A DNA stretch of 64,000 bases, taken from Floccularia luteovirens. Its lineage: Eukaryota > Basidiomycota > Agaricomycetes > Agaricales > Squamanitaceae. Below the pieces are notes generated by a model. The model was not told the DNA's origin, did not search any database, and was given only the letters and a program-made list of their open reading frames with translations. Shown piece by piece: positions 50,595 to 63,134 of the stretch (its first letter is position 1; every line of letters begins with the position of its first letter). Where the stretch lies: contig VSJF01000007.1 in NCBI GenBank assembly GCA_009739215.1, positions 558,001-622,000 on the forward strand, given 5' to 3'. The position numbers were made by a program, and so were the translations under genes.

Positions 50595-53548
50595 CGCCGT
50601 TTTGGAGGGGGAGTCCCCTGTAAATCTTCACCAGCCTTCCTCTTCGTTCCAAATCCAAATGTCACTTTAGACCGCTCCCCAGGTCCAGGTGTGCCACCTT
50701 GAGACGAAGGCTCAGCAACAGAAGACGATATGCGAGAAAATCCAGGTTTAGGCGCTGGTGATCCGGTGACACTACCCATTCCAGAGGATAACCCTGATGG
50801 CCCAGGACTCGCACCATTCGAGGTAGCCTGAACTTGCACCGCAGGGAGTGTCATAAAACCACCATCTGTAAGTTGTTGAGCACCTTTGTTTTCCTTCTTT
50901 TTCTTTGTTTTTTCCGTTTTGCCTTTGGCAAGAGGCTGTATATCCACAAAGTCTCCACTCTGAGGGACAGCACTGAAAATTAAACAAGTGAGAAACCTCT
51001 CTAAACCACTTCTAGAAAAACAACACATACCCGCGATTTCCAACGGACAAAACAAAGTGTGCCTGTCCAGCTTTCTCTTGCCGTTGTTGAAAAGCTCTAT
51101 TCATACTCAAAGGTGTGTCCCCACTAGCCATAGCCTCTTTCTTTTTTTCCTCCGCAATCTTTTTTAACCTCTTTTCTGTCTTCATCTTTCCTGAACCCTT
51201 GCCATGGAACTTGTGCGACAACGCTTTCCAAGCTTCTTTCGGAGTCAAGGCTCGACCAAATTCATCGTAATACACAATATTAATATCCGGTTTGTAGTTC
51301 TTGAACGCGTCTAAACTCTCGCGAGCCTCTTGTTGTTCACGAAGTCTGTTCTCGTATTCCCTCTGAGCCTGATCTTTATTCCCCCCTCGAGACTGAAGCC
51401 GTTCTAATTCACGCTGAGCAACCCGACGACGTTGATCAGCAAGCCAAAGATCTCGTTGAAGCTGTGTTTTTTCCCGATCTTTCGTATCAGCACTGGACTG
51501 AGCCAGGATACCTTGTTGCCGAAGAATCGTGAGCGTTGAAGCCATTCCGGCACCGAAAGTCTGTTCTGCTGATGTACCCCCAACAGCGTCTGTCGAATCA
51601 ATAGCAGCACCGCGGGCCGCCTCTTCAGCCTCTGTAGCTTTAATAGTTTCTTCGATTGCATTAAGCATATCCATACTATAATCCTCATCCTCTTCATCTT
51701 TCACCCTAACCTCTCCTGCTTCGAGTTCATCCATAGGCACATCAGCGGGAGTCATTGACACATCTCTCGATTGTGAAAACCTGTCTTGACTGTGAGACCT
51801 GCCGTGATTGTTCTCGGCCATTCGTTATTACGGCCTCTTTAGGTTCAGACTTGATAATGGGATTTAGTCCGACAGCCCGTACAAATTCGGATGTGTCATC
51901 AAACACCAGCCCTTCAGCTTCTTCATTGATGTCTTCACTGTCTTCACGCTTTATCTCCAGCTTAACCTCTTCTTCCTGTGCACGTTCTCTGGCAACTACA
52001 TAGACATGTTATCAGCATACAGCCACGTCAAGCTCAGGAAACCTTACTCTTTTCTGCGAGCTGATCTGGTGTTAGTTTCTTTGGCTTCTGTAATTTCGCT
52101 CTACGTGACCTTGCCAGTGCAGCCTGTAACTCGTCATCATCCACAAAGTTGGTGTCAAGATCCCGTACTCGGGGAACGATTGGTTTCTTGTCTACTTCCA
52201 TTTGATCCGTTGGGGTTTCTTCAGCGTCAACAGGCACTCTTCTAGACGGCCGTTTCTTCTTGGTCTTGGAAATGATGAGATCAAAGGACCATAATGCATG
52301 CATAGAAACTCACCTTAGGTTTTTTGAACCCTACATCACCTTCCTTGAGATAATCAGTGATTTCCATGTTTTCTAGAATGCGATTTAGGCGAAGTAAGTA
52401 GACATCAAGTCTCTGACTTACTAGCATAGTCTATTGACAATAATGACTTGTTCACAGAAGCTGCTATCTCTTGTTTTCTTTCTTCCACAGTAGCTTTAGT
52501 CGATGTGACCGAACTACCCAACCTAAAACCCTACAATAGACTATAAATTTAGGACAATCGAGCGAAAATTATGAGCTCACAGTCTCCCGGGTCCCTTCAA
52601 TATCTTCATCGTATTTAGCCAAGACCGCACGCTTCATACCCTGATGTCCTTCAACAAACTCATCATCGTCATAACCTGTGTAATCACGTTTTTTGATCTT
52701 GAGTTCATTATTCTTTTTGGTACGCTCTTCTTCTGCCATCTCGACGTTTTGTAACTCATCCTCTGTTATAACTATGAATAATGATTATGTGGATGGTATA
52801 AAGGGTTTCTTACCTTCGTTATCAAGAATGCGGCTATCTTTCAGTGTGAGTATGCGAGCATCGCCTTCGTCCAACTCGTCGAAGTCATGGCTGACCTTTA
52901 GTCCGACAAGGTCACCTGAAAACCATCGAATTGTATGACTCATAAAATGTAAAAGAGCTAGCCCACATACGTTCTGTATACTCCTCCTGAAATGCCTTGT
53001 CCATGTTCTCCAACTCCTCCTGACGCTTTTTAGCAAGTTCCTTCTCCTTCTTTTTACTTCGCTTGATCCATTTGAGTGTATTGTCTACATTGTCATCTGC
53101 ATCACCCAAAGTTGCACCTTTGAGTGTGGCATTAAGTTCGCGCCGATTCCGCACCCTGACGAAGGAGCAGGAATGAGCATTGTTGCTCTTCTTCTTTTTT
53201 TTGTAGAATTTTCAAACGGTCATGGGTCTGATGTTATGCCCACAAAAAAATGGAAGTGACCGTAGAAATGTACATGATTGTTACTTACTTTGCAATTCGA
53301 TCCTGTATTTTCCTACAATAAATAAAGATAGAATATTGGTTGAGTGGAACCCACACGACAACTACAGGAGAAATTGCATACTTAGTTTCTCTCTCCTTTA
53401 CGTCCCGCTCACGTTGCTTAGCATAATTGTTTTCTGCCTCTTTGTCCTTATCATTTACCGGAGCTTTGTCGTCGGTGAGAGGTTTGAGACCCAAGGAGAT
53501 ACGGATTTTATTGGTCTCCTCCAAGCTTATGCTTTCTTCCATAGACAT
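50591..53548 (-). CDS. SNU66: Tri-snRNP splicing factor SNU66/SART1
   Basis: Several exons on the minus strand. The N-terminus MSMEESISLEETNKIRISLG then LKPL is the SART-1 family hallmark, a short motif in the U4/U6.U5 tri-snRNP protein that recruits ubiquitin-like Hub1. Further family text is VRNRRELNATLKGATLGDAD, NTLKWIKRSKKKEKELAKKR, GLKVSHDFDELDEGDARILT, LKDSRIL, KRDYTGYDDDEF, LAKYDEDIEG, RDLDTNFVDDDELQAALARS and, near the C-terminus, YYDEFGRALTPKEAWKALSH with KFHGKGSGKMKTEKRLKKIA. The SART1 C-terminal domain is complete and is followed by a less conserved Ser/Gly/Pro tail with FGFGTKRKAGED and a basic end (PPPKRR). The start is the ATG that begins the HIND-like motif. Snu66 helps the tri-snRNP join the pre-spliceosome. 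It converges on RNase H2A. Confidence 0.92.
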
Positions 53549-54827
53549 ATTGAGTTGTCGTTACTTTGAAGGAACGAAGAGCGTCTGGAAAGAGAAATCA
53601 GAAGTTGAAGACGCGTGTTGTAGTTGGTGGATTGTGTGGAAGTGACAGGGTGCTTACGTGATGAATGAATCGACCTTGTGGGCAGCTCTGACAGAGCTTC
53701 CCCAGGCTTCCTCTCATTGTTCACGCATCCCATTGTCCAATGCCTAAGATACAACTAAAATCGCTCGAATAATCTGAATTCAATGAGTTTGAACTTTATC
53801 TACAGACGGTATTTCCCCATCAATTGTTCAATATTCCAAGGTATCCAACTTCACCAGATGTAATTGCAAACGATATCCTGAATATCGACAATATGGGCGC
53901 TGATTTTACGATGGACTCGACCCATCTATAACTAGGGTTTAGCGGCTAGCTTAGGCTATTGACCGAAATTTGGGTACTTAGCATTCAACCATGCATCAGC
54001 CGTTGCTTGTTCAACTGCGCTAAACGTTATTCTACTCATCTGTACGTCTAATCTTCATGCAAAGAGCTTACAAATGCCACGCTATCCATCGACAGCCGTT
54101 AGTCCTTCATGCAAGCGTATTTACTACTACCTGACGCCCTTCTGTCTACATGACGCTATGTATTCTTAATACTAGAAACATATGTGGAAACTTAGCCGGT
54201 CTGGGACTCTTCAACCTTTACCCTTCGCAGAATACTCAACCATTGAAAGTGAGTAGTTGTCTATACGCCAACTATCGGTTATCATGCATGTCACTTTAAA
54301 GTCATGGCGTTGCATTGCTTATTAGCCATTCTGGAGTTACAAGTGTCTCCCTGTGGGTCCGGGCGTTATCTATTACCACTCCCATTCTACATGCATACGA
54401 TTAAGTTTGTGATACTTAAGGGGGCCGCATATGCATGCAATGAAAAATACACTTATTATTTTGCGATTGCAATCTCAATGGTCTAGATTAACCTTTCATC
54501 ACTCCTCATTGAAAGTCCAAGGAAATATCGTCGAGTCTTGTGGCCTCCTTTAGATACTTAATTATCTGCTACCTGCCCATCGGAAAGGCAGTAGGCAATT
54601 TCAAATTGCACAACGCCAGATTTGGTGCACCATAACACTCATGTACCTATATATTTATTCGCATTTCTACTTACTGCGGGAAATACATTGAGAGCGATGG
54701 CTAAGCACTGTGAGTTATTGCTCAAGAAATGAACTAATGACGCGTTGGCCAATGATCATTGATTACGTAATAAAATATGAAAACCTTCCGCATTCACTTC
54801 GCGTCGTTGTAACAGACGTTCAGCACC
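53549..54827. other. Intergenic region, 1.28 kb
   Basis: Promoter of SNU66 on the left and of the complex I subunit on the right. No supported gene, repeat or RNA gene was seen. Confidence 0.45.
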
Positions 54828-55174
54828 ATGTCGTTCATCCTATCTCCCCTCCGTAACTCTTATCGTTATCTAGTAAGCTCCTCGAATATACTAGACTATA
54901 TAATATCATATTAACTTCCTTTCTAACAGCAACGGCAGGCACATGAATACCCTGTCATATTCTATTCCGTAGTCATTGGTGCAATTGGACCCATAATGGT
55001 TGTAGCAATACCACCAATTCGTGAACGATATGGATACAAACCCGCAGAGATGGTTCCAACTACATACCCTCGTATGGTTGACTTTCTCATATCCAAGGCC
55101 GAGTACGCTGACCTCCCTCCAACCTAGTACCCAAAAGACCGCGAAGACAAGTTCAGGGTTATGAAGACGAGTAA
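54828..55174 (+). CDS. NADH:ubiquinone oxidoreductase 9.5 kDa subunit (complex I)
   Basis: Three small exons: 54828-54872, 54930-55071 and 55128-55174, giving 77 aa. Text matches fungal NUO-9.5: FRNSY-type start (LSPLRNSYRYL), then QRQAHEYPVIFYSVVIGAIG, a single hydrophobic helix (VIGAIGPIMVVAIPPI), RERYGYKPAEMVPTTYPLPK, and RPRRQVQGYEDE. The 56-nt last intron has a C|GTATGG donor; without it the frame would end in unrelated text (PRMVDFLISKAEY), whereas splicing restores YPLPKRPRR, the known ending. This is an accessory subunit in the membrane arm of mitochondrial complex I. It is short enough to be missed by automated callers. No presequence is expected. Confidence 0.88.
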
Positions 55175-57786
55175 ATGACGGCAAGAAAACGTGGTTACCA
55201 TTCACCAGATCACGGACAAGGCTGGGATCTGCGCCTCGGGACATCCTTGTCATTCTATCCCATAATAGACCTTTTTTCACAAAAGTCGCATCTATATATC
55301 CCTAGCAAGATGTTCTTTTTATCAATACACCAAACTGAACCGTAGCTTTGTCTACCCCAGGCGAGCTTTAGAAGCACACAAGTGACAGCCTTCCACATGA
55401 AAAGTTTTTGAATGATCCCGTTTGAGCCTAGGATCAAGCTATTAATGACGGTGCGTTTGGACATGTATCCTAGGATGCACCTCGGTTTCTGAGACTGCTG
55501 AGCATTGTGATATGTTCCACATATGAGGCGTCTTCTATAAAAACACAAAACACCTACTGGTCCGGTTAGCACCCATCTACCCAACGATCTTACATGTGTC
55601 CATTAGCCGGAGTGACTTGAGAGGTGCATTTCATTGGCGGATCTTTGAGCATACGAAGCCGTAGTTTGTCGGAGAAGATTGAAGGCGAGCTCACGGAGAT
55701 CGTACGGTAAATTGATGATTGGATATCTACAAAACATGTTCTGATTTCCGTATTTCGGAGATTTAGAATAGGTATTCCCAACTCCGATACTGGGCACTAT
55801 ACATTATCGCAGTCGGCCATCTATTATCGCTTTGACTTCTCCATGAAAGTCGCTTCAGACTATAAACAACCGGGCATCAGCTAGGTTTGATCACCAGACC
55901 ATACCACCTTGCGAGTGATTAAATTAAGAAATTTCCTTGTCAAGCAGATTTTCAAGTTCTTCCCTGATAACCGAGTAACATGTAATTGTAAACATTGAGG
56001 TTTTCCATAAAGCACTAACCACGCATTGTATTGCTTTCACGAGACACTGATGCAGAAAAAATCATCTTCTATCCAATGTTTCTGCTACAAAACTTCTTAC
56101 AGTTATCGGTGACATTAATTGTTTTCGTCGTACGGCATTGCATACCCGTATCCAGAACAAGGCATGTAGCTTCAATCAAGGATGATAACTATCAATCGCT
56201 CAACCACCGACATCACTTCTCTTTGTAGGTGCCAAACGTAGGAGAAATACTGGATATACTTCTGTTTGCATTCTCTATCATCTTAAGGCTTGAAAATTTG
56301 TCTTTTTCGATTTCCTCATGGCCGATCGAGTCGTACCAGGAGTAAGACGAGTACGAGCAGCCATGTCTATGTTTTGACAATGATCTTTTCTATGCTTCAT
56401 GCGGGGCCCCAAGCTGCGGTTGCTCTGAGAAACGCGATAGAATATTTTGAGATTCAGCTTCCCCACAGCAGTCTGGACTACAATGCAACCGGAATCCCTT
56501 GAAGGGGTTGTATCGCCCACACTTACGGGACACTTTGGTGAATATACCCCACTGGTCTCTGCATGTGTGAGTGTCCAACCCTTTTGCAGTATTTTTACCT
56601 GTGGAAGTTCAAATAGGAGTTTCACTTTCCCCAGGGCAGTGCTGTGGTGTGGAGGAAAATACGGATCACACCTCATAAGGTGACGGAACAGACCCGTGGG
56701 GACTGGACGGTGTGACTGCAAAGCCAATTATATCTGACTACTTTTCCCCTTTTATTGCCTATGGTTTCCCAAAGTAGTGACCTTCACACGCTGACTCTGG
56801 TTAGCTTACACAACCAATGTGGTAAGGTCCGCTGGATGAATTTGATGTGTTTTTAATTGAATGTACTGAGGCGACGATAAGAGCCATTTTACTCTGCAGG
56901 TATGTTCAGTGAATCGGAAGGTTATCCGATCTTTGAATGATGGAAAGCTTGGAGACGTGGTGTGATCAGGTGAAAGCCAGGCACATGACAATGGACTGAA
57001 ATAAAGTTAAATATAGTCCGTTCCGGGTGCAGTAAGTTGCGAGTTTCAAGGTGTTTTATTGCTGCAATTCATACAGTAATTGATTTCTTCTAGAGACCCC
57101 TCCATTCCGCACACGACAACTCGTGATACAATCTCGGCCCCTTCTTCAAAGTATTCCCCATACAACCGACTGCCCTGCACTATTCCTGTAAGTTCGTATA
57201 TATATTTATTGGACACATCATAGTCATTACATGAATCTTGTCAATAGATGTTTGAGCGGCATACACCCTAGATGTTTCATCAGCATGGAATGTTCACAGG
57301 CCAGAGTTTCCGCGCGCTTTTCTCCAGAAGCGTGGGGAATTTAGTTATGTACAGAGTAATTCGAGACCCTGCTCATGACATGCCATTCCGCGCCTCAGAA
57401 CATCATGTGTCAAGTCGATTAGGTGAACCATGTGAGATCTTGCCTGTTCACCTTTTACGTCTGAAGGGTCTTCGAAGAACATTCCGCCCACGGAGAAACA
57501 ACGACGAAGAGTTAGAGAAGGAATGGTTAAAGAGTATCATGTCCTTGCAATCGGCTACTAGGAACCTTCAGATCCAGATGGTCCCTCCCTATGTCCTCGT
57601 GAAGGATAGCATCCGTGCACCATTACCATCGGATACATACCAATAATGATCTGTTTGACATCGTTTTTCGAGCTGACACTGAAATATTGGTGCAGATTCC
57701 AAATGCGCTTATAGATATATATATAAAGTGGAATTGAGGAGGAGAAAGAAGCAGTCTCCCTCGCACTCCCCACCTGATTCTACAAC
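55175..57786. other. Gene-poor 2.6-kb region
   Basis: Apart from the uncertain frame at 57272-57646, no recognisable gene. Open frames on the minus strand at 54906-55584 and 56278-56727 show no family resemblance. No long repeats were noticed. Confidence 0.4.
57272..57646 (+). CDS. Possible small or decayed gene, 124 codons
   Basis: A single open frame from ATG 57272 to a stop at 57646. The second half looks protein-like: KGLRRTFRPRRNNDEELEKE, WLKSIMSLQSATRNLQIQMV and PPYVLVKDSIRAPLPSDTYQ. A stop lies directly upstream in frame. A likely donor (GTAAGTTCG at 57189) and acceptor (CAATAG at 57248) suggest an upstream exon, but its frames run into stops. I do not recognise it. It could be a lineage-specific gene, a 3' exon of an unresolved gene or a remnant. 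Confidence 0.25.
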   Translation: MFHQHGMFTGQSFRALFSRSVGNLVMYRVIRDPAHDMPFRASEHHVSSRLGEPCEILPVHLLRLKGLRRTFRPRRNNDEELEKEWLKSIMSLQSATRNLQIQMVPPYVLVKDSIRAPLPSDTYQ

Positions 57787-59326
57787 ATGTCTCCTCCTGT
57801 TGTTCGTTATGGCGACCTGGGTCCACGAATGCGTGCACTACATGTTTGGGAAAGGCAAAGAGTCAAGAAAGAAGTTCACTGGGCTGTTGAACTATTTGCA
57901 GAGGCTGTAAGCGATGGTAACAATATTGAGACTTGGTGTACTTAGATCACGGCTTGCTGCAGGGTGGGGTCTTCTTCTATGTCTATGCTGGTGAATAATT
58001 CCAACCTTCCTACCCTTCACCGTACTCAAAATCACTACAGGGGTAGGGTCAACGGCTAGTTTCGTCATTGGAAATACTCTTGGGATACCTGGCTTGGGTT
58101 GTAAGTACCGCTCGCGTGAGTGACCATGTGCATTCTGACCATCTTCACCAGCATTATTCCAAATTGGATTTGCGTATGCTCTCGGTATAGTATTTGCGCT
58201 TGGTGTTTTCTCCTCGACGTCAGGCGGCCACTTTAACCCTTGTGTCACCCTCGCATACATCATATTCAAGAAATTCCCACCAATGAAGGCTTTGAGGTAA
58301 GGATCTGATGGCAATTAATTTGATTTGAATTCTTTTTAATTTCATCTCCAGATATATCCCAGCACAAATTTTTGGAGCATATATCGCATGTTTATTAATA
58401 TACCATCAGTACAAACCTTTGATTAAGGCAGCAGAAGAGGTTTTGATCCAGGCCGGGAAATTTGAAGAGGTCAACTTCACAGCTAGTGGACCCGCAGGAA
58501 TTTTCGCGCTTTATGCAACACCTGGAATGACCCTTCAGAGCATCTTCCTAAACGAGTTCGTAAATGTAAGTTTGAATAGACTTTGACCTCCTGACATAGA
58601 GTTCCTAACAATCTCTGAAACATTTAGTGTGTCTTTATTGCTATGGTGATATGGGCAACTTTGGACCCGAGTAATGCCCTTTTCCCCCCAATTGCGGGAC
58701 CTTTTGTTGTCGCTGCTGCCTAGTATGAATTCAATGCAATACATTAAGAAGTATAGAAACCCACCTATTCTTCCACAGTGCCTGTGTGATCTGGGGTTAC
58801 GCTACTCCAAATGGTGGGTTCCATTGGTCCAGGTCGTTCGAAAAACTCACCTGACATTTCCCTCAGTGTCGTTGAATGCTGCTCGTGACCTGGGTGGGAG
58901 ATTCTTTTCAATGACAATCTATGGTTCCGGAGGTAAGTACTTACTAAGGTTTTGAAACATACAATTACGTTCCTGATCGTTCCTGAGCTGCAGCTTCTGG
59001 AGGAAGATATGCAGCAATCGCTGCGTTAACGAATATCCCCGCGACTTTGTTTGGTGCCTTCTTGTACGAGTTTTTCATCACTGATTCAGACAGAAGTTTG
59101 TGACCACTACCCCTGTACCATATGTCTCACTGACCAGGAACCGTTCTTTGTAGTTATCCCATCACAAACTGTGGAGTTCCTTCACATCGCCAAAGAATAT
59201 CGTACACTCGCGCACATGTTCGAGAGGGATTCTTCTTCGCAGTATCAGAATGAAACCGATGAAAAAGATTCCGACATGGATAAACCCACCATTGCCACAT
59301 TCGAGCATGCGCAAATCCATGCATAA
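57787..59326 (+). CDS. Aquaglyceroporin 1 (MIP channel)
   Basis: About eight exons; the first is 57787-57906. The product has six membrane helices with two half-helix boxes. Box 1 is SGGHFNPCVTLAY (NPC); box 2 is VSLNAARDLGGR, with N-A-A in place of N-P-A. The Asp after the Arg in box 2 (ARDLGGR) marks the glycerol-permeable subgroup. Other blocks are ALRYIPAQIFGAYIACLLIY, ASGPAGIFALYATPG, SIFLNEFVN, SGGRYAAIAALTNIPATLFG and AFLYEFFITDSDR. The hydrophilic C-tail ends TFEHAQIHA. This is the fungal aquaglyceroporin family, moving glycerol, water or other small solutes through the plasma membrane. The gene is followed in the same orientation by a paralogue 1.47 kb downstream. Confidence 0.9.
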
Positions 59327-60799
59327 CTACAGAAATGATGGAGTCTGCAAGTGTCGAAATTCTGACGGCCGACACTACACCTGACGATCACTGAAACTTG
59401 TAACGGGAGAATGTTATCGCATGTGGCCTGGACTAGCAGATCTTGGATAAGGTGAAAAGTGAAAAACCATATTAGTTAGTCAATACGTTGTGGGCGTGTA
59501 CTATTGTATATTTACCGACAAACTAAATACCTACTACTCGCACGTTTGCAGGAAGATTGATAATTAAGTGGATTTTGATGGTAAGCACGCTTAAGCATGA
59601 GTTGGGTGTAGACATCGGGTGTATATGTGGATACCTGTCTGGAGTGAAGTTAAGCCTTTCAACTGTATGAGCACCATCTTCTTGAAATCCTTTTTCAAAG
59701 CAAAGCGGCTTTGGTTGAACTAATGGGGAGTCGGTTTATCGGTGTTTTGAGCGAACATTGACCAGAGTCTGAAAGCTCCGCGACGTCTTTGTTTTATTCA
59801 ACATGTCATGTGCGAAATCCCTGACATCCATAATATATACGCCTCCAACAGTTGGGGTGTTCTGTATACCATGTCCCAGTTCCGATTAACACCTTTTTTC
59901 CTGTCTCAGGAACTTACAGGGTCGCAAGATTTGCTTCACCATCCACAAATCCACAAGACTCCGATTCCAGATACCTATTCTCAGCTCATAAACGTTTAAG
60001 CACTTAAAGGAATTGAATGCTGTCAACTTTGGTGTCGTATCTTTATCCATTGAGTTCTATCTCAGTGATTGCGACAAATTTGCACTCAGGAACTTTCCAC
60101 CGGTACCGCACGCTAGGATTTACTCATCTACGCTAAACAATGGTTTCCGTTTCCGCCTTTTTTCACGCAAATTATGTGGATGCTCATAGCCATTATCAGG
60201 TACGCATTAGATCGCAAAGGCGCTAATGTATTATTTATTTCATTATCTTAGGAAATACATTCAAGGTAGATTTGCGTGGGTCCTAGCACTCAAGCTTAGT
60301 TCTATATACAACGCCTCCACAGAGGGCTGGGGGTATCTGATAAGCGTGAAACTGCCCAGATATTTCCATCAGAATAGAAGCTGCGTAAAATTCTCGATAC
60401 GTGCTTCACGGGGAAATTGAAATTGAACAAATTAATTCCACACATTATGGACATCGACATACCAATTTTAAAAAATGAGGCTGAACACTCGGGCTCAACG
60501 TGCAGCTCAAACATAGTGCTGCAAGGAGTAATCATGGTAAAGTACAGTTTAGAACCCGGATTCGTCTGTCATGAAATCCGGCAAGCTTGATATGGGTGTT
60601 AACAACCTGATTGGATTGCATCAAGCGGTGGACAAGAAGATGACAGCGGGTAATGAAGAGATCGTGATACAGCCCGATTGGTCGTGTAAAGAAGTCCGCA
60701 CTGACGTGCTTGGTGTAAGTTAGTAGTTGCACCCCCGAGATATAAGATGCATAAAAATCCACTTCAGATTCATAGGTCCCCTACTTCACCTCGAACAGA
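59327..60799. other. Spacer between the two aquaglyceroporin genes
   Basis: 1.47 kb, AT-rich, with only short unsupported frames. No sign of a third channel copy in fragments was noticed. A short 5' promoter for the second channel must lie at the right end. Confidence 0.4.
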
Positions 60800-62414
60800 A
60801 TGTCGCATCCTGCTCCTATTGCCATTTATGCTCGTGATATCATCAAGCGCGCCCGCCCTTTCGCGATTTGGGAGCGATATCGTAATAGAGATCAAGTTCA
60901 TTGGCTGATGGAAATGTTTGCAGAAGGTGTAAGTTGCCTATCCTCTATGAAGTGTAATGCGTTTCTCACTACTTACCTGGGGCGTAATCTAGCTGGGGGT
61001 ATTCTTCTATGTTTATGCCGGTAAGCAAATCGGAACTGGATTGTAGGAGGTTCAAATGCTCAAGAGGACTTGATAGGCGTCGGTTCCACAGCATCCTTTG
61101 TGGTCGGACAGGACCTTGGAATTATTGGCCTTTCGTGTAAGAGATAACGAAGCACTAATTCGATGTGTCTGAATATTTTTCAGCTATGGAACAAATTGGT
61201 TTCGCGTACGCATTCGGTATCTTGTTCGCAATCATCACCTGTAGTGCAACTTCGGGAGGGCATTTTAACCCTGGAATGACTGCCTGCTATGTTCTCTACA
61301 AAGGCTTTCCACCTCTGAAGGCCTTGCGGTAAGCTTCTACATGTGTACTTTTGGATATCATGATCTGATATCTTACAAGATATGTTTTTGCGCAAATCCT
61401 TGGGGCGTATATTGCATGCCTTTTGATTTACGCTCAATATAAGGAATTGATTGTGGCATCCGAAGGTGCTCTGGCAGCGGCTGGGAAACTGGAAGAGCTG
61501 CGGTTCACCCCGAATGCACCCGCGGGAATATTTGCATTCTACTTGTTACCGGGGCAAACACATGCTCGAGTCTTCCTCAATGAATGGGTATCGGTATGTA
61601 TACATTCTTCGACACAAAGAAACGAGTGCTCAGGTCTATCACAGTCTATGTTCATCGGGATTGTGTTCTGGTCTGTCCTTGATCCAACGAATGTACGTGT
61701 TCCGCCTGTTCTTGGTCCAGTAATGGTTGCCTTGTCATAGTAAGTTAATATCCCAACAAAAAGAGGTGGGTGTAAGACTGACAGTGGAATTTTCCAGCGC
61801 TGTGGTCATCTGGGGTTATGCACTGCCGAATAGTAAGCTTTACCACAAGACTACCGCTGTGGAAACCATTTGACAAGAACTACAGTTGCGCTTAATACTG
61901 CTCGTGACGTTGGTGGACGATTGGTGGCATTAACCTACTGGGGAATAGAAGGTGGTTTTTCATCACTTTGCATGTTGCACTGTATCCCTGATTATTCTGT
62001 ACAGCTGGTGGTGGTAGGTACGCAGCGATTGCTGCATTGACAAATATTCCTGCCACAGTATTTGGTGCATTCCTATATGAAGTATTCTTGACGGATTATG
62101 ATCGCGGTATGTACCCTTCATCTTGCAATCGGCATCGGCCTCATTTTGCTCCCCGTGTAGTCATCCCACAAGCGACTCAAGACTACGCTTTTGTTGAAAG
62201 CAACAATGCAAGGTTCCAACCTTCAAAGGATCCGCAGAAGCGCCGCCAGAGTCATATAAGTCGCCAGAGCTATCATGGCCCCATGTCGGAGATGGTTGGC
62301 GTTGCAACAGAAACTGAAGTCACCAACGTTCAGATTAAAGAGAAGAATACGAAAGACGAACCGTCACCAAGACAGAGTGTAACCATATACGAAGGCTCCC
62401 ATCACAATGTCTGA
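60800..62414 (+). CDS. Aquaglyceroporin 2 (MIP channel), paralogue of the preceding gene
   Basis: Same exon plan and text as its neighbour: GVFFYVYAGVGSTASFVVGQ, box 1 SGGHFNPGMTACY (NPG), ALRYVFAQILGAYIACLLIY, NAPAGIFAFYLLPG, VFLNEWVS, AVVIWGYALPN, box 2 VALNTARDVGGR (N-T-A, with the Asp of glycerol channels), GGGRYAAIAALTNIPATVFG and AFLYEVFLTDYDR. The C-terminal tail is long, basic and Ser/Thr-rich (KRRQSHISRQSYHG, KDEPSPRQSVTIYEG) and offers several phosphorylation-type sites, unlike the acidic shorter tail of copy 1. The pair looks like a tandem duplication that has diverged in the pore boxes and tail. The start is ATG 60800 (MSHPAPIAIYARDIIKRARP). Confidence 0.9.
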
Positions 62415-63134
62415 ACAACAAACCCCAAGTCCCACATTTTTGTTTTCCTCGACCGTTACCAACTACTCAAGTTCCCGACCTAGTCACCTAGAGTCCAGTC
62501 AAACATTGGCGTAGAGCTTATATTAAACAATTACTTTATTAATTGATGGGGGTGGAAGTCGTCAGCTTGATAAAATTAGATAGAGATTGTGTATGCAGGA
62601 CTTGGTATACATTGAAAATCTTTCGGCGTATTCTGTGGATCTAGTCAACTTTCAAGAATGACATTTCCCCCCTAGGAAAAGGATCATAGTCCTAGTGGAG
62701 GTAAGGTTGAATCCTTTGAGTATCTGCGATCCCGACTTGACCGGTGATTTGATACAAGCATGTAAGACACCGCTTATCCTTGGCCGAGTTTACCTGTAGT
62801 AAGGCAGAAGGAAATTTTACTGCCATTTCAAAGCCTGATAGATGTAATCTTTTTTTTTGATGGGTCCTGCGGGAATGATAGCAATGGAAGTAAACGTGCA
62901 CAGTGGCTTGTGCAACGAGTCGCGTAATATGTATTGTGTGTTTCTATATCAAAATTTCGTGTTGGAGCATGTATAGAACCATGTAAATCAATGATTCGTG
63001 ACCATTGCATTACTAACACGTGACATTGACCGGGAAGAATTTTGCATCTAACCGGTGTGGTTCTTATGATTTCATATTTAAACCACTGTTTTTTACCTTA
63101 AAAATTATAAACTTCTCTTTTTTTCAACCACAGA
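62415..63134. other. Spacer, nothing recognised
   Basis: AT-rich 3' flank of the second channel and promoter of the reductase. The last 60 bases before the start are T-rich. Confidence 0.4.

Noticed and set aside
56278..56727. 149-codon minus-strand frame
   Set aside because: No family resemblance and overlapped by equally long frames on the plus strand.
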